Shown here piece after piece: positions 22,373-30,481 of a stretch of DNA of 35,313 bases. Source of the stretch: Silicimonas sp. (GTDB taxonomy: Bacteria > Pseudomonadota > Alphaproteobacteria > Rhodobacterales > Rhodobacteraceae); contig JAOXSD010000037.1 in assembly GCA_025800205.1 (NCBI GenBank), forward strand, positions 1-35,313, in the 5' to 3' direction. Position 1 is the stretch's first letter; each line of letters starts with the position of its first letter. Position numbers and translations under genes: made by a program. Under the pieces are notes generated by a model. That model saw nothing but the letters and a program-made list of their open reading frames with translations. It was not told where the DNA came from and made no database searches.

Positions 22373-23047
22373 TTAAACTGGCTGCGGGTCGTCGGCGCCA
22401 TGGAGGCGGGCGGAGAGTTTGCCGTAACGTTCCTTGAAGCCTTCGAGGCATTTGGGCGGGGTGCTGCGGGCATCGGGCCGACCGGGTCCCTGGGCCCGCA
22501 GGTCGCGGACAAGCTGGACCATCTCGGGGCGCACCGCGCTGGAATAGCGCAGCACCACCGGCCCGTCTTCGCTTTCGACACTTTTGAGGCGCACCTTGCT
22601 TTGCCAGCTCTGCACCTTGCGGCGCTCTTCGGCATCGCGGATCGCGCGGGACAGCACTTCGGGCGAGAGATCGGCCTTGGCGAGGTAGTCGGCGCAGCCT
22701 TTCTTGATCGCCTGCACCGCGATTTCTACCTGTTCGTCGCCGGTGATCATGATCGAAACCGGGGATTTGCCCGGATGGGCCGCGATCCGCTCCAGCGCCT
22801 CGAACCCGGTGCCGCCGACGAGGTAGTAGTCGATCAGGATCAGGTCGAAATCCCGTTCGGTGAGCGCGGCTTCCATGGCCTCGATCGTGTCGACATCAAT
22901 CAGATCGAAGGGCAGATCGGCCTCTTCCACCAGGCGGCGCATCTTTTGGCGGTCGAATTCGCAATCGTCGAGAACAAGGGCCGCGCGCGGGGACGTTCCA
23001 AGGGGGCGACCGGGCGTCGGATAGGCTTCGGCAAGTAGGGCAGACAT
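22373..23047 (-). CDS. Response regulator with REC domain and novel C-terminal part
   Basis: A 224-aa protein with one phosphoreceiver domain at residues of about 22-145. All signature residues are present: acidic pair Asp27/Asp28, phospho-acceptor Asp73 (LILIDYYL), Thr102 (IMITGD) and Lys124 (YLAKADL). The C-terminal 80 residues (KVRLKSVESEDGPVVLRYSS onward) match no output domain I know; there is no HTH. ATG 23047 is chosen because the frame before it is non-coding-like. A perfect CtrA box lies 48-62 bases upstream, so it is probably part of the CtrA regulon. No histidine kinase is adjacent. Confidence 0.87.
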   Translation of the reverse strand: MSALLAEAYPTPGRPLGTSPRAALVLDDCEFDRQKMRRLVEEADLPFDLIDVDTIEAMEAALTERDFDLILIDYYLVGGTGFEALERIAAHPGKSPVSIMITGDEQVEIAVQAIKKGCADYLAKADLSPEVLSRAIRDAEERRKVQSWQSKVRLKSVESEDGPVVLRYSSAVRPEMVQLVRDLRAQGPGRPDARSTPPKCLEGFKERYGKLSARLHGADDPQPV

Positions 23048-23094
23048 TGAGGCCTCATCGGTTACGGTTCGGTAACAGGTTGGCCCCTTGTGTC

Positions 23095-23109
23095 TTAACA
23101 AGGTCTTAA
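23095..23109. promoter_or_regulatory. CtrA binding site
   Basis: TTAA-CAAGGTC-TTAA matches the full CtrA consensus TTAA-N7-TTAA without mismatch. It lies 48 bases before the start of the response regulator gene and 50 bases after the end of the GNAT gene, so the response regulator is the likely target. Confidence 0.65.
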
Positions 23110-23158
23110 ACTTGAACCGGCAAATGGAAAGGCTTCGTTAAAGTTTTGCCATTTCCCG

Positions 23159-23671
23159 TCACGAAAGCTTGCGCCGCATGAGCACTGCGGGGAAGTCGAT
23201 CCCCTGATCGAGCCGAAGCGACACCGGGGCCTCTTCGCGAAAGCCGCAGGCGGCATAGAACGGCACCGCCATCAGGGTGGCGAAACAATCCAGCCGGGTG
23301 ATGCCCGCCTCGCGCGCCGTGTCGAAAATGCGGGTCATCAGCGCCTGCCCGATGCCCGAGCGCACCCGGCGGTGATCGGTGACCACATGGCGCACATGGG
23401 CCACCTGCCCGTCACCATCGTCGTGGCGGCCCGGCGCCGTGCGGGTCCAGCCCCCTGCCCCGACGAGCACGCCGGTGGCGTCTTCGACGACGAAATAGCT
23501 GCCCGAGGCCAGCAGCCGGGGATTCGCCTTCGAGATCAGCGGCACCGCCATGACCAGAAGCGAGGGCGGATAGGCCTCTTTCAGCAGCGCCGGATAGCTC
23601 CGGCCCAAGAGCGCATCGACGCCTGCCAGATCGTCCGGACCGGCCGTTCTTATGGTCAGCGTGTCTCCCAT
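23159..23671 (-). CDS. GNAT family N-acetyltransferase
   Basis: A 170-aa acetyl-CoA-dependent acetyltransferase. The core shows the usual order: IRTAGPDDLAGVDALL N-terminal helix, GVLVGAGGW strand, HVRHVVTDHRRVRSGIGQALM carrying the acetyl-CoA pyrophosphate-binding RxxGxG/A-type loop, and the LDCFATLMAVPFYAACGF segment with the motif-B tyrosine. Substrate unknown. The ATG at 23671 begins the conserved region. Downstream lies the CtrA-controlled response regulator; upstream the L33 terminator, so this gene probably has its own promoter. Confidence 0.88.
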   Translation of the reverse strand: MGDTLTIRTAGPDDLAGVDALLGRSYPALLKEAYPPSLLVMAVPLISKANPRLLASGSYFVVEDATGVLVGAGGWTRTAPGRHDDGDGQVAHVRHVVTDHRRVRSGIGQALMTRIFDTAREAGITRLDCFATLMAVPFYAACGFREEAPVSLRLDQGIDFPAVLMRRKLS

Positions 23672-23721
23672 GGGCCAAGCCTAGGGAATGCGTGCGACCA
23701 TTGCAAACCGGGCCCAAAAGA

Positions 23722-23745
23722 AAAAGCCGCACCAGATGGCGCGGC
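23722..23745 (-). terminator. Rho-independent terminator of rpmG
   Basis: Leftward stem with GCCGC/GCGGC arms and one internal mismatch (23726-23745), followed by TTTTTCTTTT on the minus strand. Confidence 0.75.
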
Positions 23746-23771
23746 CTTTCACATCCGAAAAAAGCGTGATC

Positions 23772-23939
23772 TTACTTGATCTTGCCTTCCTTGTACTCGA
23801 CGTGTTTGCGGGCAACCGGATCGTACTTCCGCACGGTCATCTTTTCGGTCATGGTCCGCGCGTTTTTCTTCGTCACGTAGAAATGACCCGTGTCCGCAGT
23901 CGAGTTCAGACGAATTTTGATCGTCGTCGGTTTCGCCAT
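23772..23939 (-). CDS. rpmG: 50S ribosomal protein L33
   Basis: Small basic ribosomal protein of 55 aa; [20 protein letters not shown] and [20 protein letters not shown] are typical of bacterial L33. It contains no cysteine, so it is the zinc-independent form. An AGGAGAC ribosome-binding site precedes the ATG. The gene has its own promoter and a clear terminator, so it is monocistronic. Confidence 0.97.
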   Translation of the reverse strand: MAKPTTIKIRLNSTADTGHFYVTKKNARTMTEKMTVRKYDPVARKHVEYKEGKIK

Positions 23940-23995
23940 GTCTCGTCTCCTGCTTGGCCCCGGGGCAGCCCCGGACCTGAAATCCTGAAGCCTGC

Positions 23996-24023
23996 CTTCT
24001 AAAGGCTAAGGCCTTCCTGTCAA
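23996..24023 (-). promoter_or_regulatory. Promoter of rpmG
   Basis: On the minus strand: consensus -35 TTGACA (24018-24023), 16 bases, -10 TAGAAG (23996-24001). The leader of about 50 bases contains a CCGGGG/CCCCGG hairpin. Confidence 0.6.
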
Positions 24024-24043
24024 GGGCAAAACCGGGGCCTGGC

Positions 24044-24736
24044 TCAGGAAACGCCCATGGTCTTGTGAATCCGGTCCAGTGTGTCTTCCGAGAGCCCCAG
24101 ACCGCGCGCCAGATCGTTGAGATAGGTGGCCTCGGCGAGGCTGTCGACGCGCACGGTCATCAGCGCGGTGGCATAGACCTGGGCGGCCAGTTGCTGGGAG
24201 GTGTCCTGGGCCAGCGCCATGGCATCGACGGGGGCATCCATCGCCTCTTCAATGAAGGCCTGTTCGGAGGCGTCGAGATCACCCAGCTTGTCGAGGATGA
24301 CCGCGCGTTCCTCGGCGTCGATCTCGCCATCGGCGCGGGCGGCCTGGATCATCGCGCGGATCATCAGCTTGGCGTTTTCCTCCATCGCGTCCGTTGCCGC
24401 CGTGGTGCCGGTCATCGCGTCGATCATGGCAGAGCTTTGTTCGGCCCCGCCCGCCAGGCCGCCGCCCAAGGCCGCCATCAGGCCGGACATGCCCGCCATC
24501 GAGGCCGCATCGCCGCCCCCGCCCAGAAACTGGTCGCGCATGGATTTCAACTGATCGGTGGGCAGGCCCATTTTTTCCATCATTCCAAAGGCCTGATCAC
24601 TCATCTGGTTGATCTGCTCATTGCCTTGCAGCGCGTCTTTCACACCGGCCATGCCCCCCATCTGCTGAAACTTGGAATGGCCCTTGGCGGCGGCGAAACC
24701 GGCAGCGAGGGTGGCAAGGGTCTTGACGAAACTCAT
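24044..24736 (-). CDS. DUF533/TerB-like protein
   Basis: A 230-aa protein resembling DUF533 proteins, whose C-terminal part is related to the TerB (tellurite resistance B) all-helical fold. The region ENAKLMIRAMIQAARADGEIDAEERAVIL with its acidic DGEIDAEE motif and the following LNDLARGLGLSEDTLDRIH helix support this. The N-terminal half is Gly/Met/Ala-rich and low in complexity (GGGGDAASMAGMSGL). The first 18 residues are hydrophobic but lack a clear cleavage site. Start ATG 24736 follows GGGAGACC; the open frame extends upstream into rnpB, which is not coding. Function unknown. Confidence 0.8.
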   Translation of the reverse strand: MSFVKTLATLAAGFAAAKGHSKFQQMGGMAGVKDALQGNEQINQMSDQAFGMMEKMGLPTDQLKSMRDQFLGGGGDAASMAGMSGLMAALGGGLAGGAEQSSAMIDAMTGTTAATDAMEENAKLMIRAMIQAARADGEIDAEERAVILDKLGDLDASEQAFIEEAMDAPVDAMALAQDTSQQLAAQVYATALMTVRVDSLAEATYLNDLARGLGLSEDTLDRIHKTMGVS

Positions 24737-24814
24737 GGGGGTCTCCCTTTTCAAACAGCCTGGGGGCGTCCTGCGCCCTGCAAAAACCCTGCCATGGGTT
24801 AAAAAATAAAGAAA

Positions 24815-25180
24815 GATGCGGACGGCCTGTAAGCCGGATTCTGTTCGCCCCGGACCAAAGCCCGAGGTCTGATGACCATTCATCTGGCCCTGCTGTTGCC
24901 AACAGGGTCGAGCTGCCAACCCGGGTCTCGGGGCCGAAGCGCGCCCACGGGTGAGACCCCTATTCGGCATTGCTCCCGGTGGGGCTTGCCTTGCCGGTCC
25001 GGTTGCCCGTCCCGCGGTGCGCTCTTACCGCACCGTTTCACCCTCACCCCGCCATGGCGGGGCAGTCTGTTCTCTGTGGCGCTGTCCCTCGGGTTGCCCC
25101 GGCCGGGCGTTACCCGGCACCGTCGCTTCGTGGAGTCCGGACTTTCCTCGCTTGCACGCGGTCATCCGGCCATCCGCATC
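24815..25180 (-). ncRNA. rnpB: RNase P RNA
   Basis: Catalytic RNA that matures tRNA 5' ends. On the minus strand the 5' GATGCGGATGGCC pairs with the 3' GGCCGTCCGCATC (helix P1). The conserved core GAGGAAAGTCCGGACTCCA and the 3' core ACAGAATCCGGCTTACAGG are present, as is the AGGGTGAAACGGTGCGGTAAGAGC region. Length of about 366 bases suits bacterial type A. The predicted promoter starts transcription exactly at 25180. A T-rich tract follows the 3' end. Confidence 0.96.
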
Positions 25181-25186
25181 GCGCCG

Positions 25187-25215
25187 CTGATAGAGCCAAA
25201 GGGCCGGCGGGTCAA
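25187..25215 (-). promoter_or_regulatory. Promoter of rnpB
   Basis: -35 TTGACC (25210-25215), exactly 17 bases, -10 TATCAG (25187-25192) on the minus strand. The -35 overlaps the stop region of the amidase gene. Confidence 0.65.
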
Positions 25216-25904
25216 AGGGAATGCAGATCGGAATGGGTTTCGGGATTGGCCTCGGCCGGGAAGCGGCGCGCGAGACCGGCCATCATCGCCGCATCGGCCG
25301 CCGAAAGCGGGCCGGTGGCATCGGGGCGGAACCGCTGACGGAACGCCTCAAGCACCGCGCCTTCGCCTGCGTCAACCGGATAGCCGAAACGTTTGGCATC
25401 GTTCATGAATCCACCGCCCAGCGCGGGCTCCGGCCAGACCGAGAGCCCGGCGCGCGCCAGGCGCTGCCAATCGAAGAAGCGGCCCGGATCGCGTTTGCGC
25501 CCGGGCGCCATATCCGCATGGGCAATCACCGCCTTGGGGGGCAGCGCGTGGCGGTCCAGAAGCTCCGCCAGCAGCGCCTCAAGCGTGGTCATCAGGGCCT
25601 CGTCAAAGGGCCCCTGCCCGTCATTGTCGAGCTCGATCCCGATCGACCGGCTGTTGATGTCGTCAAAGCCGCCCCAGCTTCCGGCCCCTGCGTGCCAGGC
25701 GCGGTTTTCCTCGTCGACCAGCCGGATCAGCGCGCCGTCACGGCCAATGAGATAATGGGCCGAAACCTCGGCCTCGGGCGCACAAAGCCGGGTGGCCGCC
25801 GCCTCGCAACTTTCCATCGCGGTGTAATGCAGAACGATCAGCGAGACCCCGAGCCCGTCCCGGCGCGGGCCGAAATTGGGCGAAGGGCGGTCGGTGATCT
25901 CCAT
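25212..25904 (-). CDS. N-acetylmuramoyl-L-alanine amidase, AmiD/AmpD type
   Basis: Zinc amidase (Amidase_2 family) of 230 aa that cleaves between N-acetylmuramic acid and L-Ala in murein or its recycling products. Zinc ligands are visible: His26 (VLHYTA), His129 and Asp139 in the AHADMAPGRKRDPG motif, with Lys137 and the NSRSIGIELDNDG segment carrying the conserved Glu. A peptidoglycan-binding-like C-terminal extension of about 70 residues makes it resemble AmiD more than AmpD. No signal peptide is seen, so a cytosolic recycling role is possible. Its stop lies inside the rnpB promoter; the lipoprotein gene ends three bases upstream of its start. Confidence 0.9.
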   Translation of the reverse strand: MEITDRPSPNFGPRRDGLGVSLIVLHYTAMESCEAAATRLCAPEAEVSAHYLIGRDGALIRLVDEENRAWHAGAGSWGGFDDINSRSIGIELDNDGQGPFDEALMTTLEALLAELLDRHALPPKAVIAHADMAPGRKRDPGRFFDWQRLARAGLSVWPEPALGGGFMNDAKRFGYPVDAGEGAVLEAFRQRFRPDATGPLSAADAAMMAGLARRFPAEANPETHSDLHSL

Positions 25905-25907
25905 GGC

Positions 25908-26633
25908 TCAGCCGCGGGCGTTGCGGAAGGGTGTCGGATCCCAGCGGCAGGCGAAACCGTCGCCGTCCGGATCCAGCCCTTCGCGGTCGCGTTCCGGGCC
26001 GCCCTTGGCGAGAAACGCCGCCTGGGCCTGGTCGGAGGAGCCGTATTTGGCGCAGGTCCGGCGGAAGCGATCTTCGTTGAACCGGCCCGAACGGGTATAA
26101 ACCGCCTGCCCCACCTTGTTGGAGGTCGAAAGCGCGAAGGCGACGATATTGGGGCCGGAATTGCCCGGCCGCTGGGGCAGCGCCTGGGGCGTGGCCACCT
26201 GCATGGCGTCGCTCTGGCGTTTGAGCCGGTCACGGTCGCTTTCGATGGTCTGGCGGGAACTGACCGCGTCGAAATTCTGCTCGTCCGAGATGTTCGGATT
26301 GTCGGCGGCGGTGGGCACACCGGCAAGCATGCCGGTGCCTGCGAGCGGCGCGCCCACCGGGGCGGGCGCAGGCGCCTGTGCGGTCTGGGTCGTCTGTGCG
26401 CTGTCGACCCCGAGCACGTTCAGCGTGTCCTGGGCAATCGCCTGATCATCGAGGTTCGCTTCGGGGGCGCGGCGGCGCTCCAGTTCCGCGTCGCGCGCCG
26501 CCCGCTGGGCGGTGAAATCCTGCGGCGTGCCGAAGCCCACGCCCCGGTTTGCATTCGGGTTGCTGTCCGGGATCGCATTGGCGCAGGCGGCCAAAGCGCC
26601 CAGCGCCAGAAGGGCTGTGAAACGGGAAATCAT
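25908..26633 (-). CDS. Lipoprotein with excalibur-like C-terminus
   Basis: A 241-aa exported lipoprotein: signal peptide with lipobox LAAC (Cys17), a long Ala/Pro/Gln-rich low-complexity linker (about residues 25-110), and a C-terminal motif DPDGDGFACRWDPTPFR. That motif resembles the excalibur calcium-binding pattern (DxDxDGxACE). The FRRTCAKYGSSDQAQAAFL segment before it carries the other cysteine. It is three bases from the amidase start and probably cotranscribed, so an envelope role is likely. Start ATG 26633 is chosen for the lipobox position. Confidence 0.8.
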   Translation of the reverse strand: MISRFTALLALGALAACANAIPDSNPNANRGVGFGTPQDFTAQRAARDAELERRRAPEANLDDQAIAQDTLNVLGVDSAQTTQTAQAPAPAPVGAPLAGTGMLAGVPTAADNPNISDEQNFDAVSSRQTIESDRDRLKRQSDAMQVATPQALPQRPGNSGPNIVAFALSTSNKVGQAVYTRSGRFNEDRFRRTCAKYGSSDQAQAAFLAKGGPERDREGLDPDGDGFACRWDPTPFRNARG

Positions 26634-26670
26634 CTCTGCTCTGCCTTTTGTTTTTGGCGTTAAGCAGAGA

Positions 26671-28149
26671 TTACCACCATTTTTCGGGCTTTGCCACAAA
26701 TCCCGCGCGGCTCTCCAGCGCCTGGGCGACATTGAGCAATTCGCCCTCTTCCCAGGGTTTGCCGATCAGTTGCAGCCCGAGCGGCAGACCATCACTGTCG
26801 AGCCCTGCCGGCACCGCGATGCCCGGCAGACCGGCGAGGTTCACCGTCACCGTGAAGACGTCATTGAGATACATCTGCACGGGATCATCGAACTTGGTGC
26901 CCAGCGGGAAGGCGGCGGACGGGGTCGCAGGCGTCAGGATCGCGTCGACGCCCGCGTTGAAGACGTCTTCGAAATCCTTCTTGATCAGCGCACGTACCCG
27001 GCGGGCGCGGTTGTAATAGGCGTCATAGAACCCGGCCGAGAGCACATAGGTGCCGACCATGACCCGGCGCTTGACCTCGTCACCGAACCCTTCGGCGCGG
27101 GTTTTCTCGTACATCTCGGTGATGCCGTCCCCCTGCGCGAGCTTGGCGCGGTGTCCATAACGCACGCCGTCATAGCGGGCGAGGTTCGAAGACGCCTCGG
27201 CAGGGGCGACCACGTAATAGGCGGGCAGCGCGTATTTGGTGTGCGGCAAGGTGATATCGCGCAGCTCGGCACCGGCATCCTGCAACATCGCACGGCCTTC
27301 GGCCCAGAGGTTTTCGATATCCTCGGGCATGCCCTCCATATGATATTCCTTCGGAATACCAATGACTTTGCCCTTGATGTCGCCGGTGAGCATCGCCTCG
27401 AAATCCGGCACCGCCAGATCGGCAGAGGTGGAATCCTTCGGATCATGGCCGCACATGGCTTCCAGCATGATGGCGGCGTCGCGCACCGATTTGGTCATCG
27501 GACCGGCCTGATCGAGCGAAGAGGCAAAGGCGATGATGCCCCAACGGCTGACGCGGCCATAGGTGGGCTTGATGCCGGTGATGCCCGCGAAAGCGGCGGG
27601 CTGGCGGATCGAGCCGCCGGTGTCGGTGCCGGTGGCGCCAAGGCAGAGATCGGCGGCAACAGCAGAGGCCGATCCGCCCGAAGAACCGCCCGGCGTGAGC
27701 TTGGTGTCACCCAGACGCCAGGGGTTGACCGCATCGCCATAGACCGAGGTTTCGTTGGACGAGCCCATGGCGAATTCGTCCATGTTCAGCTTGCCGGTCA
27801 TCACCGCGCCAGCCTCGAAAAGCTGGGTGGTGACGGTGCTTTCATACTCCGGTTTGAAGCCTTCGAGGATGCCGCTCGCCGCCTGGCTTTCCACACCTTT
27901 GGTACAGAAAAGATCCTTGATCCCCAGCGGTATACCGCAGAGCGACGGGGCATCGCCCGCCTTGATCCGGGCGTCAGCCGCTTCCGCCTGTGCCCGCGCG
28001 ATCTCAGCGGTGGAATGCACCACGGCGTTGAGCGCGCTGGCTTCGTCGGTGGCCTTCAGACAGGCCTCGGTCAGTTCGACCGAAGAAATCTCGCCGCCCC
28101 GCAGCTTGTCGCGGGCCTCGGCAATGGTGAGCGTGTTCAACTCGGACAT
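26671..28149 (-). CDS. gatA: Glutamyl-tRNA(Gln)/aspartyl-tRNA(Asn) amidotransferase subunit A
   Basis: Amidase subunit of GatCAB, which converts Glu-tRNA-Gln (and Asp-tRNA-Asn) to the amide; 492 aa. The Ser-cisSer-Lys triad is visible: Lys78 ([10 protein letters not shown]), cis-Ser156 in [10 protein letters not shown] and nucleophile Ser180 in TDTGGSIR, with the spacing known for this family. ATG 28149 starts the family N-terminus; the frame runs upstream into gatC shadow. gatC lies 4 bases upstream and gatB is not in the window, so the third subunit is encoded elsewhere. Confidence 0.97.
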   Translation of the reverse strand: MSELNTLTIAEARDKLRGGEISSVELTEACLKATDEASALNAVVHSTAEIARAQAEAADARIKAGDAPSLCGIPLGIKDLFCTKGVESQAASGILEGFKPEYESTVTTQLFEAGAVMTGKLNMDEFAMGSSNETSVYGDAVNPWRLGDTKLTPGGSSGGSASAVAADLCLGATGTDTGGSIRQPAAFAGITGIKPTYGRVSRWGIIAFASSLDQAGPMTKSVRDAAIMLEAMCGHDPKDSTSADLAVPDFEAMLTGDIKGKVIGIPKEYHMEGMPEDIENLWAEGRAMLQDAGAELRDITLPHTKYALPAYYVVAPAEASSNLARYDGVRYGHRAKLAQGDGITEMYEKTRAEGFGDEVKRRVMVGTYVLSAGFYDAYYNRARRVRALIKKDFEDVFNAGVDAILTPATPSAAFPLGTKFDDPVQMYLNDVFTVTVNLAGLPGIAVPAGLDSDGLPLGLQLIGKPWEEGELLNVAQALESRAGFVAKPEKWW

Positions 28150-28153
28150 CGGC

Positions 28154-28441
28154 TTACTCCACAACCTTGGGCACGGCAAAGAAACCCTCGCGGGCGTCGG
28201 GCGCATTGGCGAGAACCTGGGGCTGCTGATCGCCGTCGGTCACCACATCCTCGCGACGTTTCAGCCGCATGGGCGTCACGGATGTCATCGGCTCGACGCC
28301 GTCGACATCCACCTCGTTCAGCTGTTCGACAAAGCCCAGGATGGCGTTGAATTCCCCTGCCAACGCGGGCAGATCAGCCTCTTCCACCTTGATGCGGGCC
28401 AGTTTCGCCACGCGGCGGGCGGTGTCATTGTCGATGGACAT
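28154..28441 (-). CDS. gatC: GatCAB amidotransferase subunit C
   Basis: Small 95-aa subunit that bridges and stabilises the GatA amidase and GatB kinase subunits. The segment [42 protein letters not shown] is a clear GatC signature and the [14 protein letters not shown]-terminus is also conserved. It is the first gene of the gatCA unit, divergent from trpB, with a minus-strand promoter at 28469-28496. Confidence 0.95.
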   Translation of the reverse strand: MSIDNDTARRVAKLARIKVEEADLPALAGEFNAILGFVEQLNEVDVDGVEPMTSVTPMRLKRREDVVTDGDQQPQVLANAPDAREGFFAVPKVVE

Positions 28442-28468
28442 TTGCGCTCTCTCTTTGAACTCGCGGTG

Positions 28469-28496
28469 ATGTAACGCTTGGCCGCCCCAATGCCAA
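28469..28496 (-). promoter_or_regulatory. Promoter of gatCA
   Basis: -35 TTGGCA (28491-28496), 16 bases, -10 TTACAT (28469-28474) on the minus strand. Confidence 0.5.
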
Positions 28497-28561
28497 GCCT
28501 TCTGCTTGCCTCCCGGGGGGCAGAACGCTACTTCTCTGAGGTCTGTTCAGGGAGCCCATTC

Positions 28562-29794
28562 ATGGCCAACGATCTTTTCAACAGTTTCATGACCGGCCCC
28601 GATGAAAACGGCCGGTTCGGCGATTTCGGCGGGCGCTTCGTCTCCGAGACCTTGATGCCGCTCATTCTCGACCTTGAGGCGGAATATGAGCGCGCCAAGA
28701 CCGACGAGACGTTCTGGGACGAGATGAATGATCTCTGGACCCACTACGTGGGCCGGCCCTCGCCGCTTTACTTTGCCGAGCGGCTGACCGAACGGCTGGG
28801 GGGCGCGAAGATCTATATGAAGCGCGACGAGCTGAACCACACCGGCGCGCATAAGATCAACAATGTGCTGGGGCAGATCATTCTGGCGCGGCGCATGGGC
28901 AAGACCCGGATCATCGCCGAAACGGGGGCCGGTCAGCACGGGGTGGCCACCGCCACGGTCTGCGCGAAATTCGGTCTGAAATGCGTGGTTTACATGGGCG
29001 CCCACGACGTGGAGCGGCAGAAACCCAATGTGTTCCGCATGAAATTGCTTGGCGCCGAGGTGGTGCCCGTCACCTCCGGGCGCGGCACGCTGAAAGATGC
29101 GATGAACGACGCATTGCGCGATTGGGTGACCAATGTGCGCGACACGTTCTATTGCATCGGCACCGTTGCGGGCCCCCATCCCTACCCGGCCATGGTGCGC
29201 GATTTTCAGGCGATCATCGGCAAGGAGGCCAAGGCCCAAATGCAGGCGGCCGAGGGGCGGCTGCCCGACACGATCATCGCCGCCATCGGCGGTGGCTCGA
29301 ACGCCATGGGGCTGTTCTTTCCCTTCCTTGACGACAAGGAGGTCGAGATCATCGGGGTCGAGGCCGGCGGCAAGGGGGTGAACGAGAAGATGGAACATTG
29401 CGCCTCGCTCACCGGCGGGCGCCCGGGCGTGCTCCATGGCAACCGGACCTATCTTCTGCAGGACGATGACGGGCAGATTCTCGAAGGGTTTTCGATCTCG
29501 GCCGGGCTCGATTATCCCGGCATCGGGCCCGAGCATTCCTGGCTCCATGAGATCGGCCGGGCGAAATATGTCTCGATCACCGACAAAGAGGCGCTGGAGG
29601 CGTTTCAACTGTCCTGCGAGACCGAGGGCATCATCCCGGCACTCGAACCCTCGCACGCGCTGGCCCATGTGGCGAAGATCGCGCCCGATCTGCCCCGCGA
29701 TCACATCATCTGCATGAACATGTGCGGTCGCGGCGACAAGGATATCTTCACCGTCGCCCGCGCCCTGGGCTGGGACATGGCCGAGGCCGACTGA
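28562..29794 (+). CDS. trpB: Tryptophan synthase beta chain
   Basis: PLP enzyme that joins indole, received by tunnel from TrpA, with serine to make tryptophan; 410 aa. The PLP lysine is Lys98 in [11 protein letters not shown], the catalytic glutamate is in AETGAGQHG, and the phosphate-binding loop is [11 protein letters not shown] 28562 follows an AGGGAG ribosome-binding site; the frame is open from 28478 but the conserved N-terminus ([13 protein letters not shown]) fixes the start. trpF, often adjacent in relatives, is not beside it, nor is trpA. The next gene is convergent. Confidence 0.97.
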   Translation: MANDLFNSFMTGPDENGRFGDFGGRFVSETLMPLILDLEAEYERAKTDETFWDEMNDLWTHYVGRPSPLYFAERLTERLGGAKIYMKRDELNHTGAHKINNVLGQIILARRMGKTRIIAETGAGQHGVATATVCAKFGLKCVVYMGAHDVERQKPNVFRMKLLGAEVVPVTSGRGTLKDAMNDALRDWVTNVRDTFYCIGTVAGPHPYPAMVRDFQAIIGKEAKAQMQAAEGRLPDTIIAAIGGGSNAMGLFFPFLDDKEVEIIGVEAGGKGVNEKMEHCASLTGGRPGVLHGNRTYLLQDDDGQILEGFSISAGLDYPGIGPEHSWLHEIGRAKYVSITDKEALEAFQLSCETEGIIPALEPSHALAHVAKIAPDLPRDHIICMNMCGRGDKDIFTVARALGWDMAEAD

Positions 29795-29805
29795 GACCAG
29801 AGAAA

Positions 29806-29835
29806 AAACGGCCGAGGCGGTTCCCCGCCCCGGCC
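29806..29835 (-). terminator. Leftward Rho-independent terminator
   Basis: Stem with GGCC/GGCC and GGCGG/CCGCC arms, loop TTCC (29810-29835), followed on the minus strand by TTTTTT. It would end transcripts of the leftward gene ending at 29953, after a 3' tail of about 145 bases. Confidence 0.6.
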
Positions 29836-29851
29836 CTGGCCCCCGTAGTTC

Positions 29852-29935
29852 TTACGTGACCGAACCGCCGTTCTGGCGGCCCCTGATCCGGCTGCCTTTG
29901 CGCAGCGGATCCCCATGGCGCGCTTCCCGCGCCAT
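29852..29935 (-). CDS. Possible 27-aa basic peptide
   Basis: ATG at 29935 to TAA at 29852 encodes a short Arg/Gly-rich peptide (ending RIRGRQNGGSVT) with GC-biased third positions. It lies between the leftward unknown gene and its terminator, so it would be on that mRNA. The start codon sits inside a strong hairpin that is probably the trpB terminator, which argues against efficient translation. Low confidence. Confidence 0.25.
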   Translation of the reverse strand: MAREARHGDPLRKGSRIRGRQNGGSVT

Positions 29936-29949
29936 GGTTTGTTTCTTGC
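29913..29949 (+). terminator. Rho-independent terminator of trpB
   Basis: A perfect 10-bp stem, CCATGGCGCG/CGCGCCATGG, with loop CTTCC (29913-29937), followed by TTTGTTTCTTG. Confidence 0.65.
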
Positions 29950-29952
29950 CTG

Positions 29953-30396
29953 TTATGCCTGTTGCCGTTGTCCCGAGATGGATTCGCCGTTTTCCGTGCG
30001 CCGCACCCGCCAGCGGGTGGCGTGCAACTGGTAGCGGCGCTGGGGCATGTCATCGGTGTCGAAGATCAGCCGCACCTTCCAGAAGCCTTCGATATTGAGC
30101 GGGCAGCGCAGGTTCGAGACATGGGGTGCGGGTCGGCCGGCGGCGGAGGCGCGCGAGCGGCTGACTTTGATCATCTGGTTGAGATAGGTCAGGAGCGGGT
30201 GAATGGCCCCGTCATGTTTGAACACGACTTCGACCTCGGTATCCTGAAGATAGCCGAGAAGCACGATATTCCCGTCCTTCGTCGTCTTTTTCTGCGGTGT
30301 GACATCCACCTGAACCGAGATGATATTGCTGCGCGCCTGGCGCTGCGCCTTCACCGCATAAGTCGGTTCTTTGGCAAGCTTCTGCTGTGGTTCCAT
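29953..30396 (-). CDS. Uncharacterised protein (147 aa)
   Basis: I do not recognise this protein. From ATG 30396 it gives a 147-aa soluble product. A basic N-terminus (EPTYAVKAQRQARSNIISVQVDVTP) leads into alternating strands (NIVLLGYLQDTEVEVVF, FWKVRLIFDTDDMPQRRYQLHATRW) that suggest a beta-rich fold, with a helix LTYLNQMIKV between. No signal peptide, membrane helix or catalytic motif is visible. It follows the DUF4159-type operon on the same strand after an 85-base gap with an AT-rich, promoter-like stretch, so it may be transcribed separately. The third-position GC bias is strong, supporting a real gene. Confidence 0.75.
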   Translation of the reverse strand: MEPQQKLAKEPTYAVKAQRQARSNIISVQVDVTPQKKTTKDGNIVLLGYLQDTEVEVVFKHDGAIHPLLTYLNQMIKVSRSRASAAGRPAPHVSNLRCPLNIEGFWKVRLIFDTDDMPQRRYQLHATRWRVRRTENGESISGQRQQA

Positions 30397-30481
30397 GGGC
30401 GTTCTGACCTCGCACTTTCTGTGCTCCGGCCTAAGCTCTAGCCCATTAACCCTGAACAAATCGCAAACAAATGGAAGAAAA

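Noticed and set aside
24737-24970. N-terminal extension of the DUF533 gene to 24970
   Set aside because: The extra codons run through the 3' end of RNase P RNA, which is structured and non-coding.
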